From positions 186,001 to 250,000 of the forward strand of contig NZ_JBBAXC010000004.1 in assembly GCF_037120725.1 (NCBI RefSeq): a DNA stretch of 64,000 nucleotides, in the 5' to 3' direction. Positions 1 to 9,967 of the stretch are shown here, one piece after another. This DNA is from Bacillus spongiae. GTDB lineage: Bacteria; Bacillota; Bacilli; Bacillales; Bacillaceae_K. The notes under the pieces were generated by a model, which was not told the DNA's origin, made no database searches, and worked only from the letters and a program-made list of their open reading frames with translations. The number at the start of each line of letters is the position of its first letter. Position 1 is the first letter of the stretch. Both the position numbers and the translations under genes were made by a program.

Positions 1-188
1 CTTCTCTTAACTACACATGAAAAAATATAGCCTTAATGATGTAAATAAAGAATTACTCTAGGTGTGTACAACCTAGTTGCAAAGGTATATGTCGCTAATA
101 GATCCCTTCTTTCCATTATCACTTTATCTTGGTACACAATTAGGACAACAATCATATGCTATAGAAATAGAATGGAAGGAGGGCTCGT

Positions 189-455
189 ATGGGTTCTGTT
201 AACAAATCCTCTTGTGGTTTATGTTGTATTGCAGCTGCGCTTGCCATTTTATCTTATGTTGGTCTTGGTTTAGGGTTTGGTATTGGGCTAGGATCTGCTG
301 CGGAAGCTATTGGGCGGAATCCAAGTGCTGTAGTGCAAGTACTGATTGCGTTAATCCTTGGTATTTTAGTTTTTCTCGTTTTTGCTATATTGGCTTTCAT
401 TATTGCATTTAAATTAGTTAAGATTGCAAAAGATTCTTGTTCAAAAGATTGTTAA
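189..455 (+). CDS. Small two-helix membrane protein resembling ATP synthase subunit c
   Basis: An 88-residue protein with two hydrophobic segments (about residues 13-38 and 46-76). The first is Gly-rich (GLGLGFGIGLGSAAEAIG) and is followed by RNPSA, which matches the helix 1 and polar loop signature of F-type ATP synthase subunit c. The second helix has no Asp or Glu where subunit c has its proton-binding carboxylate, so it is unlikely to be a working c subunit. It is Cys-rich at both ends (C9, C12, C13 and two near the C-terminus). A good ribosome site (GGAAGGAGGG) lies before the ATG. Related genes lie at 1264-1914 and 2339-2563. The function is unknown. Confidence 0.75.
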   Translation: MGSVNKSSCGLCCIAAALAILSYVGLGLGFGIGLGSAAEAIGRNPSAVVQVLIALILGILVFLVFAILAFIIAFKLVKIAKDSCSKDC

Positions 456-1223
456 CCAAAGTGATTTTCAACAGCCTATTTCATATATTCTTGTAACCAA
501 GCTGACTAATCGATTTCTTCGTATATGTCAAAACGGTGTTAAGGTTGGGTTAAAGGGATCATTTTATCAATTTTACGGAAAAGCTATTTTGGTGTTATTT
601 AGATAAATAACATAAACATTCACTCCACAAAAAAGATCGACTATGACTTGCTATACAGCCATTCCATTTATCAAGTATGTTCGTTGAAGTTTTTCTCTAT
701 AGAATCCTTGTCTCTTTATGTATTTTCTTACAACCCATTATTTCATGAAGTTTATAAAAAATATCCATTTAGCATATTTATGTTATTGAATACACATTTA
801 GCTCTGATGCGGTGTTAAATTCCGTTTATAAAATAAAGAGAACTCTAAAGTGAAATAGCACCAATTCGCCTTTTTCCCAAACTTCCACAAACTGAATAAG
901 TTGGATGTATAGATATGTACTCTCCGTTTAGAAAAATAGGTATAGAAGACTATTAGGTTTTATTCAAGCTCATCTACTATTCATATATAAAAGAAATTAC
1001 CTTTCATTTAATCAGTAATGACCTTCTAATTGTCGACATTCCATAACTACATTACTTTAGCCATTTGGCCTATAAAGTTCACATTGTTAACATAGACATT
1101 CTGAGATTTGTTTAACATAGGAGATTTTCGTTTGTGGATTTGTTTAATTATGTCTTTACATATTCGTGTAGAATGAAATGAATTTTAAAAATTACCAATA
1201 GCATTGCAAAACCACTTTCAAAT
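456..1223. other. Intergenic stretch, no gene recognised
   Basis: About 770 AT-rich bases between the first two c-subunit-like genes. I found no frame with a ribosome site and protein-like composition, no tRNA and no clear repeat. Confidence 0.5.
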
Positions 1224-1250
1224 CAAAAAGCACCCTCGAAAGGATGCCTT
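1224..1250 (-). terminator. Rho-independent terminator of the 216-residue membrane protein gene
   Basis: A 7-bp stem (GCATCCT / AGGGTGC, with G-U pairing) and a UUCG-type loop, followed on the minus strand by TTTTT just past the stop codon. Confidence 0.75.
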
Positions 1251-1263
1251 TTGATCAAAACGA

Positions 1264-1914
1264 TTACTGTTTATTTTTTTTCCAAAAAGATATAATGATC
1301 GCTGCTATCCCTAACAAGATAACACTATTTGTCAAACTTCCGAAACCAGCGATTAACTCCTCTTCTTCAAATGAGAGAAGAACACCAATCCCTAACCCTA
1401 CTCCTGCCAATGCTAATGTCCCTGCAAAACAACACAAGCTTTGACGTTTCTTTAATGATATAACAATAATCAAAAACGCAGCGATTAAGATCACGAGAAA
1501 AAGGATAGCCAATAAAAGAAGGCTAATTTCCTCAAAATCCCCAAATAAATCTTCAATTTTTGATAATATTATCCCCGCTCCAAGTCCGACTCCTGCAAAA
1601 GCAATTCCTCCACCTAAACAACAAAATTCCTTTTTCTTCAAAACAGATAATAGCGTGAAAATGCTTAAAAAGAGGGCGATTAGAATCAAAATAATGATGC
1701 TAATAAGGCTAATCAGATCCTCAATATCCCCACCTTCTTCGATAGCTCCCCAAACGAAGAGACCAATTCCAGCAGAAATAACTCCCAGTGCCAATCCTGC
1801 ACCTAAACAACAAATGGGGTCATCCTTTTTGAATGATAATACAAGGGTTATTATAGCAAAAATGGCAGCGATCAATATAATTAAGAATCCTGTTAAGAAA
1901 ATCAATTCATCCAT
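1264..1914 (-). CDS. Multi-helix membrane protein made of three tandem subunit-c-like units
   Basis: A 216-residue, almost wholly hydrophobic protein. After a first helix (residues 3-28) it contains three copies of a unit that starts with Cys-Cys (residues 35-36, 98-99 and 161-162, an exact 63-residue period). Each copy runs into a Gly-rich helix (for example AGVGLGAGI), an acidic loop (EEGGDIED, EDLFGDFEE, EEEE) and a second helix ending in Lys-rich residues. It looks like a fused, multiplied version of the neighbouring small c-subunit-like proteins, and its C-terminus (SFWKKNKQ) matches that of the gene at 2339-2563 (VFWKKNHK). The RNP loop is not kept. The ribosome site GGAGGTGAGAAA precedes the ATG. 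The function is unknown. Confidence 0.75.
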   Translation of the reverse strand: MDELIFLTGFLIILIAAIFAIITLVLSFKKDDPICCLGAGLALGVISAGIGLFVWGAIEEGGDIEDLISLISIIILILIALFLSIFTLLSVLKKKEFCCLGGGIAFAGVGLGAGIILSKIEDLFGDFEEISLLLLAILFLVILIAAFLIIVISLKKRQSLCCFAGTLALAGVGLGIGVLLSFEEEELIAGFGSLTNSVILLGIAAIIISFWKKNKQ

Positions 1915-2301
1915 TTTCTCACCTCCGCTATAATTCTATGTGAAGGTGAAATGAATCATGACTAACGGTTTCCAAATGGAAGGAAGTTCCTTATCCTTCA
2001 TAAACCATACATAATCTAGTTTTATAGCTCTTTAATTTTCCATTTATTTATACAATTCCAATTTCAGTGACCTATTCCTCTGCATACACCAAATTACTAT
2101 TATACCTGTAAAGGAAAACAGTCCTTGAATCGTTATCCTTAATGGTAAAGAACATCAGGTCGCTGCTAGAAACTGTTAAGGTTATAAGGAATGTCAACAT
2201 AATTTCGTGTATTTCTGTTAAAATTTATAAGTGTTTAATTATAAATCAGCCCATCATCGCCATAAACGGATTCAGAATCCACAATTGTATTTAATCCTTA
2301 C
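1915..2301. other. Intergenic stretch, no gene recognised
   Basis: About 390 bases between two genes of the same family and orientation. I see no coding frame or conserved structure beyond the flanking ribosome site and terminator. Confidence 0.45.
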
Positions 2302-2326
2302 AAAAAAATCTCAAATTCATGAGATT
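2302..2326 (-). terminator. Rho-independent terminator after the 74-residue c-like gene
   Basis: Stem AATCTCA / TGAGATT with a short AT loop, followed on the minus strand by a run of T. Confidence 0.65.
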
Positions 2327-2338
2327 AAGTTTATTTTT

Positions 2339-2584
<246 letters not shown>

Positions 2585-2775
2585 TTATGAAGGGGTCGAG
2601 TGTTAAGTGATGAAGATGAACAATGAGTTTTCTGCTATATTATTTGCAGGAAAAACGAATCTATATTTTTGCCTTTACTTATGATAATTCCCCATTCAGA
2701 ATAGAACGTTTTAATTGAGATTTAGATCTATGTAATATGCAGTATATTTAAAATTCTTAAAGGTGAGGTGATTGG

Positions 2776-3000
2776 ATGAATTTCATTATTGGAGGAATAT
2801 TTATTGTTTGGGGGTTGTTGGTCAAATTATCCTCTATAAAAAATGCTTACACAAAAGAGAAGGCTGTTATTGGGGCATCTGGATATTTAGAGTTAGAGTT
2901 TTTGTTTTCTTTTTTTCATAAACTATCCAATAAATCGCGAAATATCGTAAAAAGTGGTATCGGAATGATGTTTGTCATCGTTGGGATTATCAGTTTATAA
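2776..3000 (+). CDS. Small membrane protein of unknown function
   Basis: A 74-residue protein with a hydrophobic N-terminal segment (FIIGGIFIVWGLLV) and a C-terminal one (IGMMFVIVGIISL), joined by a basic and aromatic middle part. A strong ribosome site (AGGTGAGGTGATTGG) precedes the ATG. I do not recognise the family. It stands alone between the c-like genes and glnA. Confidence 0.6.
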   Translation: MNFIIGGIFIVWGLLVKLSSIKNAYTKEKAVIGASGYLELEFLFSFFHKLSNKSRNIVKSGIGMMFVIVGIISL

Positions 3001-3170
3001 CCTATAGCTGATGCCCTTCAATGCCGTTCTTCCTCAATCGTCTAATTTGCACCCACTATAGAGCAGATATCCGATTTAAAGGTAGTTTATGAGAGTTACC
3101 TGCATAAATGTTTTTTAATGACAGTACCGAAGTCTGTTCAGATTTAACAACTTGTTAGGTTCATAAAATA

Positions 3171-3236
3171 AAAGGTGGTCAACGAGTGTCCAGTCTCTAA
3201 AATAGAGACTGACACTGCTAGTTGACCACCTTTTTT
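3171..3236 (-). terminator. glnA terminator (nested hairpin)
   Basis: A long hairpin: an outer stem AGGTGGTCAAC / GTTGACCACCT encloses an inner stem around AGTCTCTA / TAGAGACT, followed on the minus strand by TTTTATTTT. It lies just past the glnA stop codon. Confidence 0.85.
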
Positions 3237-3244
3237 CATATTTC

Positions 3245-4579
3245 TTAATACATTTGCATATATTGATCGCGTTCCCAAGCGTGAACTTGAGTACGGAACA
3301 TATCCCATTCGATCTGTTTCGCTTCTAAGAAGTGTTCTAAAATATGTTCTCCAAGAGCACCACACATTACTTCATCCGCTTGTAATTTTTCTAAGGCAGT
3401 GTTTAGCGTTGCAGGAAGGTCTGCAATACCTTCTTTTTCACGCTCTTGTTTGTTCATTACGTAAATATTACGATCAACTGGGCTTGGAGGAGTTAATTGA
3501 TTTTTAATTCCATCAAGACCTGCACGTAACATTACTGCCATTGCAAGATATGGATTTGCTGCAGGGTCTACACTACGAACCTCTACACGAGTACTCATGC
3601 CGCGAGATGCTGGAATACGAATTAACGGGCTACGGTTACGAGCAGACCAAGCTACATAACATGGCGCTTCGTATCCTGGTACTAAACGCTTGTATGAGTT
3701 AATGGTTGGGTTTGTCACAGCTGTAAAGTTTGGAGCATGCTTAATGATACCTGCAATAAATTGGCGAGCTGTATCACTTAATTCTAATTCCCCGTTTGGA
3801 TCATAGAAAGAGTTTTCACCATTTTTGAATAAGGAAAGATTTGAGTGCATTCCAGAACCGTTAACACCGAACAATGGTTTCGGCATGAACGTCGCATGTA
3901 AACCATGTTTACGAGCAATTGTTTTAACAACAAGCTTAAACGTTTGGATATCATCACATGATTTTAGTGCACCAGCATATTTAAAATCAATTTCATGTTG
4001 ACCAGGAGCTACCTCATGGTGAGATGCTTCAATTTCAAAGCCCATTTCTTCTAGCTCTAATACGATATCACGACGACAGTTTTCACCTAGATCCGTTGGA
4101 GCTAAGTCAAAGTATCCACCTTTATCGTTTAGTTCTAGTGTAGGTTCACCTTTTTCATCTAATTTAAATAGGAAGAATTCAGGTTCAGGTCCAAGATTAA
4201 AGTCTGTAAAACCAAGGTCTTCCATTTCCTTTAAGATTCGACGTAGATTGTTACGAGGATCTCCTTGGAATGGTGTACCATCTGGATTATAGATATCACA
4301 GATTAAACGGGCAACTTTCCCTTTTTCAGCTGTCCATGGGAACACAACCCAAGTATCTAGATCTGGATAAAGGTACATGTCAGATTCCTCAATGCGAACA
4401 AATCCTTCGATAGAAGAACCGTCAAACATCATTTTATTGTCTAACGCTTTGTCAAGCTGAGAAATTGGAATCTCTACATTTTTAATCGTTCCTAAAATAT
4501 CTGTAAATTGAAGGCGGATAAATTTTACATTTTCTTCCTCCGCTAAACGAACGATATCTTCACGAGTATACTTTGCCAT
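3245..4579 (-). CDS. glnA: Glutamine synthetase, type I-alpha
   Basis: Makes glutamine from glutamate, ammonia and ATP in the cytoplasm. The 444 residues equal the length of the Bacillus enzyme. It has the N-terminal beta-grasp domain and the catalytic GS domain with the signature [11 protein letters not shown], the metal and ATP region [12 protein letters not shown] and the loop [17 protein letters not shown]. There is no adenylylation-type extension, as expected for the feedback-inhibited type that also works as co-sensor for GlnR. The ribosome site AAGGAGG precedes the ATG. It is the second gene of a glnR-glnA operon, 38 bases after glnR, under the GlnR boxes upstream of glnR. Confidence 0.98.
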   Translation of the reverse strand: MAKYTREDIVRLAEEENVKFIRLQFTDILGTIKNVEIPISQLDKALDNKMMFDGSSIEGFVRIEESDMYLYPDLDTWVVFPWTAEKGKVARLICDIYNPDGTPFQGDPRNNLRRILKEMEDLGFTDFNLGPEPEFFLFKLDEKGEPTLELNDKGGYFDLAPTDLGENCRRDIVLELEEMGFEIEASHHEVAPGQHEIDFKYAGALKSCDDIQTFKLVVKTIARKHGLHATFMPKPLFGVNGSGMHSNLSLFKNGENSFYDPNGELELSDTARQFIAGIIKHAPNFTAVTNPTINSYKRLVPGYEAPCYVAWSARNRSPLIRIPASRGMSTRVEVRSVDPAANPYLAMAVMLRAGLDGIKNQLTPPSPVDRNIYVMNKQEREKEGIADLPATLNTALEKLQADEVMCGALGEHILEHFLEAKQIEWDMFRTQVHAWERDQYMQMY

Positions 4580-4617
4580 TTCTAAAAATTCCTCCTTGAA
4601 TTCTTTCCATTATTTAT

Positions 4618-5025
4618 TTAGTGAAAGCGAGACATATCCCCAGACTGAATCGAAGAACGTTGGTAACGTCCAGCGCGCAAAAATTCATTACGAAGTAATT
4701 TGCGAAGCTCTTCGTCTGATAGGTCACGTCTTGCATTTTCAGCATCTTTTTTGTCCTGTTCTGAAACAGGTGATTCATCTTGAATAGAGAAGATTTTTTT
4801 AATTCCTGCCATATTCATCCCTTGTTCTAATAAATCCTTTATTTCTAGCAGCTTATCAATGTCATTTAATGAAAATAAACGACGTTTCCCTTCAGTTCGA
4901 GCAGGAGAAATGAGCTTATGCTCTTCATAGTAGCGAATTTGGCGAGCGGAAAGTTCCGTTAATTGCATCACAATGCTAATTGGAAACACAGGCATTGATC
5001 GTCGAATATTACTTTTGCTCATCAC
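4618..5025 (-). CDS. glnR: Nitrogen-responsive MerR-family repressor GlnR
   Basis: A 135-residue MerR-type regulator. The helix-turn-helix and wing ([19 protein letters not shown], then [15 protein letters not shown]) occupy residues 15-60. A short C-terminal tail rich in charged residues is, in Bacillus, where feedback-inhibited glutamine synthetase acts. It represses its own operon when nitrogen is plentiful. A 17-bp perfect TnrA/GlnR box and a second imperfect one overlap the promoter just upstream. The start has an AAAGGAGG ribosome site. Confidence 0.96.
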   Translation of the reverse strand: MMSKSNIRRSMPVFPISIVMQLTELSARQIRYYEEHKLISPARTEGKRRLFSLNDIDKLLEIKDLLEQGMNMAGIKKIFSIQDESPVSEQDKKDAENARRDLSDEELRKLLRNEFLRAGRYQRSSIQSGDMSRFH

Positions 5026-5045
5026 CGTTCCTCCTTTATAAGTCT

Positions 5046-5074
5046 ATTATATGCAATGTTAAAAATAATGTCAA
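5046..5074 (-). promoter_or_regulatory. Sigma-A promoter of glnR-glnA
   Basis: On the minus strand: TTGACA at 5074-5069, a 17-base spacer, then TATAAT at 5051-5046. Both hexamers match consensus exactly, about 20 bases before the glnR ribosome site. Confidence 0.9.
5057..5073 (-). promoter_or_regulatory. Promoter-proximal GlnR/TnrA box (imperfect)
   Basis: A 17-bp site TGACA-N7-TAACA with one half-site perfect (consensus TGTNA-N7-TNACA). It overlaps the -35 hexamer, so GlnR binding would block RNA polymerase. Confidence 0.7.
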
Positions 5075-5079
5075 CACCA

Positions 5080-5096
5080 TGTTAGCTTTTCTTACA
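5080..5096 (-). promoter_or_regulatory. Upstream GlnR/TnrA box (perfect)
   Basis: TGTAA-N7-TAACA on the minus strand, an exact fit to the TnrA/GlnR consensus, just upstream of the -35. The two-box layout is that of the Bacillus subtilis glnRA promoter. Confidence 0.85.
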
Positions 5097-5104
5097 TAAT
5101 CCCA

Positions 5105-5143
5105 TAAAAAAAGTAGATAGCGACAAAACTATCCACTTTTCTT
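5105..5143 (-). terminator. Terminator between the ynbB-like gene and glnR
   Basis: Stem AAGTGGATAG / CTATCTACTT (minus strand) followed by seven T. It separates the hflX-ynbB transcript from the glnRA promoter. Confidence 0.8.
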
Positions 5144-5159
5144 CTATAATTTATCCTAT

Positions 5160-6428
5160 TTATTGGGTAATCATTCCTCTTTTAACTAATTCATTCAACG
5201 CAATGCAAATAGCGATTTTTACGTGAGAATACGTTAACCCACCTTGAACATAAGCTACATACGGTGGACGTATGGGTCCATCAGCAGATAATTCAATGCT
5301 TGCCCCTTGAATAAATGTCCCCGCAGCCATGATGACATCATCTTCATATCCAGGCATGTAGCTTGGGTATGGTGTAAAGTGAGAATTAATAGGTGAAGCA
5401 AATTGAATCGCTTGGCAAAAAGCGATCATACGATCTTTATCGTTAAATTCAATGGATTGAATCAGATCTGTTCGATTTGAATCCCAGCTCGGATTGCTCT
5501 TCATCCCCAGTTCGTCGAGAATAGCTGCTGTAAAAATGGCTCCCTTTAAAGCTTGTGCAACAACATGAGGTGCTTGGAAGAAACCTTGATACATTTCTTG
5601 AAGGCTATATAAGGATGCCCCAGCTTCAGCACCAATACCCGGGGAAGTCATCCGATAGGAACAAGCTTCTACATATTCTTTCTTTCCAACGATATACCCT
5701 CCTGTTTTAGCTAGTCCCCCACCAGGGTTTTTTATTAGCGAACCGGCTATAAGGTCTGCTCCAACATGACAAGGCTCTACGTCTTCTACAAATTCTCCAT
5801 AGCAATTGTCAACAAAAACAATGACATCTGATTTTACTTCTTTTACAAAGGCGATCATTTCTTTAATCTCAGCTATCGAAAAGGACGGACGGTTTGCATA
5901 CCCTTTTGATCGCTGAATGCCAATCATTTTCGTCTTAGAGGTGATTGCTCTCTTCACAGCTTCAAAATCCACTTTCCCTTCACTGGTAAGTGGAACATCA
6001 TTATAGTCTATATGAAATTCTTTTAGAGAGCCATTTCCACTTCCCCTGCTTCCAACGATTTCATCAAGTGTATCGTATGGCTTTCCCGTAATATAGAGAA
6101 GCTCGTCATTCGGCCTGAGAATACCAAATAATGCAATTGAAATTGCGTGAGTCCCTGAAATGATTTGAGGACGGACAATGCCTGCTTGTCCACCAAATAC
6201 TTCAGCGTAAATATTTTCTAAAGTATCTCTTCCTGCATCATCATATCCATAACCTGTTGAAGGATGAAAATGAGAATCGCTTACTTTATTCTTTTGAAAA
6301 CTTCCTAGAACACGAAATTGATTATACTCCGCACGAAGGTCTACTTCTTGATGTAGAGAGCGAATCTTTTCTTCTACTTTAGCGACTATCGGCTTTAGGG
6401 TCTCCCCATGACTTAGTTGATCAAACAT
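5160..6428 (-). CDS. ynbB: PLP-dependent methionine gamma-lyase-like protein (YnbB family, 'aluminum resistance protein')
   Basis: 422 residues of the fold-type I PLP enzyme family typically found beside hflX and glnR in Bacillus. The sequence contains the Lys-containing cofactor segment AGSLIKNPGGGLAKTGGYIVG around residue 235 and the upstream VFVDNCYGEFVE Asp region. It is related to Cys/Met metabolism enzymes, but the substrate is not established; the 'aluminum resistance' name is historical. The ribosome site AAAGGAG is good. The gene follows hflX by 12 bases, so the two are probably co-transcribed. Confidence 0.88.
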   Translation of the reverse strand: MFDQLSHGETLKPIVAKVEEKIRSLHQEVDLRAEYNQFRVLGSFQKNKVSDSHFHPSTGYGYDDAGRDTLENIYAEVFGGQAGIVRPQIISGTHAISIALFGILRPNDELLYITGKPYDTLDEIVGSRGSGNGSLKEFHIDYNDVPLTSEGKVDFEAVKRAITSKTKMIGIQRSKGYANRPSFSIAEIKEMIAFVKEVKSDVIVFVDNCYGEFVEDVEPCHVGADLIAGSLIKNPGGGLAKTGGYIVGKKEYVEACSYRMTSPGIGAEAGASLYSLQEMYQGFFQAPHVVAQALKGAIFTAAILDELGMKSNPSWDSNRTDLIQSIEFNDKDRMIAFCQAIQFASPINSHFTPYPSYMPGYEDDVIMAAGTFIQGASIELSADGPIRPPYVAYVQGGLTYSHVKIAICIALNELVKRGMITQ

Positions 6429-6440
6429 GATGCCTCTCCT

Positions 6441-7691
6441 TTATTGGTATTTCGCAATTTCTCCTGAAACAGGATGATCCTTCATTACATATCCCTGCGC
6501 AATATAATGAGACGTTTCCTCATTAAATTCTAAAGAGGTTAAAATCGACTCTCCTTTTAGCTGAGCAATTACCTTTCCTTCACTTGCAGGAACCGTTATA
6601 TGATACGCATCCATCATGGAGATCATCTTTTTTTCAATGATTTCCTTTAAATACTGTTGATCTTTTTGCTCTTTAGCACTTACAACAACCTGTTGAAACG
6701 AGCTAGCTGGGATGAAGTCATGTTGAAATAAATCCTTCTTATTGTACACCGTGATTTGTGGGATCGAACTCATATCAAGTTCTTCTAGTAATTCATGAAC
6801 CGTATCCTCATGATGACGAAACTCCGCATTTGATCCATCGACAACATGAAGGAGCAAGTCTGCTTCTTTAACTTCTTCTAATGTTGAACGAAACGCAGCC
6901 ACTAATGTCGTCGGTAGATCTTGAATAAAGCCAACCGTGTCGGTTAATAAAGCTTGATAACCACTTGGCAAACCTACTCGACGAGTCATCGGGTCAAGTG
7001 TTGCAAACAGCTGGTCTTCTTCATATGAATTAGCACTAGACAAACGATTGAATATGGTTGATTTCCCAGCATTTGTATAGCCAACAAGCGCAATTTGAAA
7101 CACCCGGTTTTTCTTTCGTCGCTCACGGTACCTTTCGCGATGTTGTACAATTGTGCGAAGTTGAGATTTAATATCATCTAATCGACGTCGAATGTGACGA
7201 CGGTCGGATTCCAACTTTGTTTCCCCAGGACCTCTCGTTCCTATTCCACCACCTAACCTAGACAATGCTAATCCTTGCCCACCTAAACGAGGCAGTAAAT
7301 ATTGCAGTTGTGCAAGTTCTACCTGTAGCTTCCCTTCTTTTGAACGAGCCCGTTTTGCAAAGATATCTAATATGAGTTGCGTTCGATCAATAATCTTTAC
7401 ATTGATATCTTCTGATAAATTACGAATTTGGCTAGGGGATAATTCGTCATTAAAAATAATTAAATCCGGCTCGAACTGCTCTACAAGTAAGACCAGTTCC
7501 TCAACCTTCCCTTTCCCAATATATGTAGAAGGGTGAACACGATCACGTTTCTGAGTTAGCGTCGCAACGACATTTCCTTCTGCTGTCTCAGTTAAAGAGG
7601 TTAATTCATCCATTGAATAATGAAAACGCTCGTCTTCCTCGTCTAACTGACAGCCTACAATAATTACTTTTTCAAGAGTTATTTTATTCAA
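6441..7691 (-). CDS. hflX: Ribosome-associated GTPase HflX
   Basis: A translation-factor GTPase that binds the 50S subunit and in other bacteria splits stalled ribosomes. The N-terminal HflX domain (THPST-like segment [17 protein letters not shown]), a basic coiled linker with [10 protein letters not shown], and the G domain are present; the Walker A motif GYTNAGKS lies near residue 203, followed by DTVGFI and NKKD. I chose a TTG start at 7691, which has GAGG eight bases upstream and gives 416 residues, close to the usual family length. The in-frame ATG at 7748 would add 19 unrelated residues. It leads the hflX-ynbB pair. Confidence 0.93.
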   Translation of the reverse strand: MNKITLEKVIIVGCQLDEEDERFHYSMDELTSLTETAEGNVVATLTQKRDRVHPSTYIGKGKVEELVLLVEQFEPDLIIFNDELSPSQIRNLSEDINVKIIDRTQLILDIFAKRARSKEGKLQVELAQLQYLLPRLGGQGLALSRLGGGIGTRGPGETKLESDRRHIRRRLDDIKSQLRTIVQHRERYRERRKKNRVFQIALVGYTNAGKSTIFNRLSSANSYEEDQLFATLDPMTRRVGLPSGYQALLTDTVGFIQDLPTTLVAAFRSTLEEVKEADLLLHVVDGSNAEFRHHEDTVHELLEELDMSSIPQITVYNKKDLFQHDFIPASSFQQVVVSAKEQKDQQYLKEIIEKKMISMMDAYHITVPASEGKVIAQLKGESILTSLEFNEETSHYIAQGYVMKDHPVSGEIAKYQ

Positions 7692-7867
7692 GCAAACATC
7701 CTCATTTCTAAAAATAAGTCTATATTTCATCATATCAAATATTGGCATTAAACTCTATTGAAAAAAACAAGCACGATTTCAAGTAAAACTAGTTGCAATC
7801 TACATTTTCCGTGTTAAAATTTTTATGAATCATTTTAGGGATAACCCGTAAAAAAGGGGATAGCAAC

Positions 7868-8476
7868 ATGACTTGGGAAGTGCTCAGTATCATTGGAACG
7901 GTTGCTTTTGCCGTTTCAGGAGCCATCATTGCAATGGAAGAAAAATTCGATATTTTTGGTGTATATATTCTTGGGATTGTCACTGCGTTTGGTGGAGGCG
8001 CCATTCGTAATTTACTGATTGGTATACCTGTATCTGCTCTTTGGGAGCAAGGGATGCTCTTTCAAATTGCTTTATTATCCATTACCGCAGTGTTCATATT
8101 TCCTAATAACTTACTTAAGCATTGGAAAAGATGGGGAAATTTCTTTGATGCCATTGGACTATCTGCCTTCGCCATTCAAGGTGCCATTTACGCAACAGAT
8201 ATGAATCACCCTCTTAGTGCTGTAGTCGTTGCTGCCGTTCTAACTGGTAGCGGTGGAGGAATAATTCGGGATTTACTCGCCGGTCGCAAACCACTAGTAT
8301 TACGTTCTGAAATCTATGCCGTTTGGGCGATTCTTTGTGGAATTGTTATTGGATTAGGATTTATTAACACTCCGATTGAACTATATGGGTTATTTGTAAT
8401 GACTACAGGGTTACGCGTGTTAAGCTATTCCTATAAATGGAAACTACCTTATCGTAACATACGAGCATTTCAATGA
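7868..8476 (+). CDS. TRIC-family (UPF0126) membrane protein, YvgT-like cation channel
   Basis: A 202-residue protein of about seven short hydrophobic segments arranged as an internal duplication: GTVAFAVSGAIIA...GGGAIRNLLIG in the first half and IGLSAFAIQGAIYA...GSGGGIIRDLLAGR in the second. The GGGxIRDLL motif in each half is the hallmark of bacterial trimeric intracellular cation channel homologues. It presumably conducts monovalent cations in the plasma membrane. The ribosome site AAAAGGGG lies upstream. It is divergent from hflX and ends in its own terminator. Confidence 0.9.
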   Translation: MTWEVLSIIGTVAFAVSGAIIAMEEKFDIFGVYILGIVTAFGGGAIRNLLIGIPVSALWEQGMLFQIALLSITAVFIFPNNLLKHWKRWGNFFDAIGLSAFAIQGAIYATDMNHPLSAVVVAAVLTGSGGGIIRDLLAGRKPLVLRSEIYAVWAILCGIVIGLGFINTPIELYGLFVMTTGLRVLSYSYKWKLPYRNIRAFQ

Positions 8477-8506
8477 GAGAGAAGAATTTATGTTCTTCTC
8501 TTTTTT
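8475..8506 (+). terminator. Terminator of the TRIC-family gene
   Basis: Stem GAGAAGAA / TTCTTCTC followed by TTTTTT, overlapping the stop codon region. Confidence 0.8.
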
Positions 8507-8634
8507 ATTGCCTGTACTAAATGGAATCAAATGACCATATAGTTGAATGTTAGCCATACTCTTCGAATTCTTTATGAACAAATTTAGAGCTAACAACGAT
8601 ACATGATAAAATAAAAGTATAGGAGGGATATTTT

Positions 8635-9426
8635 GTGAAGAATCATGAAATCGATTATTATATTCATGGAAATGATATGCAGTTTGTTGAAATTGAACTG
8701 GACCCGCAAGAAACAGTCATTGCTGAAGCAGGTAGTTTAATGATGATGGAAGAAGAAATCAGTATGGAAACGATATTTGGCGATGGATCCTCCAATGGAG
8801 TCAGTGGCTTAATGGGGAAACTAGTAGGAGCTGGAAAACGTCTTATTACAGGGGAAAGTTTATTCATGACCGCTTTCATGAACAATGGACATGATAAGAA
8901 AACGGTATCATTTGCCTCCCCCTATCCAGGAAGTATCGTTCCACTTGATTTAGATGAATTAGGTGGGAGAATCGTCTGTCAAAAGGATGCCTTCCTCTGT
9001 GCTGCAAAAGGCGTTTCTGTTGGTGTGGACTTTCAACGAAAATTAGGAACAGGCTTTTTTGGTGGGGAAGGATTTATTATGCAGAAGCTCGAGGGTGATG
9101 GTATGGCCTTCGTTCACGCTGGAGGAACTCTCCATAAGAAAGAATTGCAACCAGGCCAGAAACTAAGAGTAGATACTGGCTGCCTTGTAGCCATGACAAA
9201 AGAAATTGACTATAATATTGAATTTGTTAAGGGCGTTAAAACCGCTCTATTCGGTGGGGAAGGGTTATTTTTCGCGACGCTTAAAGGACCTGGAACGGTT
9301 TGGGTACAATCCTTGCCATTTAGCCGACTGGCAAGTCGAGTCTTCTCTGCAGCTCCAAGTAAAGGTGGGTCAAAAGGAGAAGGTAGTATTTTAAATGGTG
9401 CGTTTGATTTATTTGGTGGCGATTGA
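8635..9426 (+). CDS. AIM24/TIGR00266-family protein
   Basis: A 263-residue soluble protein of the AIM24 family. It has a beta-rich, three-fold arrangement with repeated Gly-rich turns ([52 protein letters not shown]) and the typical C-terminal PFSRLASR and Gly/Ser tail. The biochemical role of bacterial members is unknown. Translation starts at GTG, with AGGAGGGA nine bases upstream. It is a single-gene unit with a terminator shared with the opposing gene. Confidence 0.85.
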   Translation: MKNHEIDYYIHGNDMQFVEIELDPQETVIAEAGSLMMMEEEISMETIFGDGSSNGVSGLMGKLVGAGKRLITGESLFMTAFMNNGHDKKTVSFASPYPGSIVPLDLDELGGRIVCQKDAFLCAAKGVSVGVDFQRKLGTGFFGGEGFIMQKLEGDGMAFVHAGGTLHKKELQPGQKLRVDTGCLVAMTKEIDYNIEFVKGVKTALFGGEGLFFATLKGPGTVWVQSLPFSRLASRVFSAAPSKGGSKGEGSILNGAFDLFGGD

Positions 9427-9438
9427 GTTTTTTCTACC

Positions 9439-9477
9439 ACACCTGAGTAAGGGTTCTCCTTTATTTAGGTGTTTTTT
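9439..9477. terminator. Terminator between convergent genes
   Basis: Long imperfect stem ACACCTGAGTAAGG / CCTTTATTTAGGTGT followed by TTTTTT on the plus strand. It overlaps the last codon of the opposing gene. Confidence 0.75.
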
Positions 9478-9967
9478 ATGTTTGCTCCTTTTGTTCTCTT
9501 TCATTCAATAGACGGATCATTCCAATCATTGCCCTCGTTACATATAAACTTAATGTGACTGAAACAAACGTGATTTTCCATGACCATTTTTTATATAGTA
9601 TGAGTCGTGTATTCGTCACAAACCACGTCTCAAGCAACATCAGTGCTATACTAATAAACAACCCCTTACATAAAGTAACCATAAAATTAGAATGAATCGT
9701 CCACTGATTATAGAGAACGGCGGTTATAGGAAATAACAAAGCATCAAAAAGTACGCTACTTTTAAATGAACGTGGAAACAATCGTACAGGAAAAGAGATA
9801 AGCTTGGCTCCTGTTACGATCGAGGCAATGACCATCGAAAAATACCCATGAATAAAGAAAACTAATAACCAGTCCTTTGATCGTTTTTTCATTGTGAACG
9901 GAAATAAAAAAAGACCTAGCAAAGTGAGAAGCAGCAAAATGCGTTTATCTTTCTGTTCACCTCTCAT
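9476..9967 (-). CDS. CBO0543-type integral membrane protein, function unknown
   Basis: A 163-residue protein with four to five hydrophobic segments and conserved-looking elements LFLFPFTMKKRSKDWLLVF, FPVRLFPRSFKSSVLFDALLFP and LETWFVTNTRLI. These are features I associate with the CBO0543 family found in many copies in sporeformers. I chose the ATG at 9967 because AAGGAAGGTGG lies just ahead of it; eight extra codons are possible upstream. No partner gene is evident. Confidence 0.7.
   Translation of the reverse strand: MRGEQKDKRILLLLTLLGLFLFPFTMKKRSKDWLLVFFIHGYFSMVIASIVTGAKLISFPVRLFPRSFKSSVLFDALLFPITAVLYNQWTIHSNFMVTLCKGLFISIALMLLETWFVTNTRLILYKKWSWKITFVSVTLSLYVTRAMIGMIRLLNEREQKEQT

Noticed and set aside
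1655-1933. 92-codon plus-strand frame opposite the 216-residue membrane protein
   Set aside because: Basic antisense reading of a hydrophobic coding sequence, no ribosome site.
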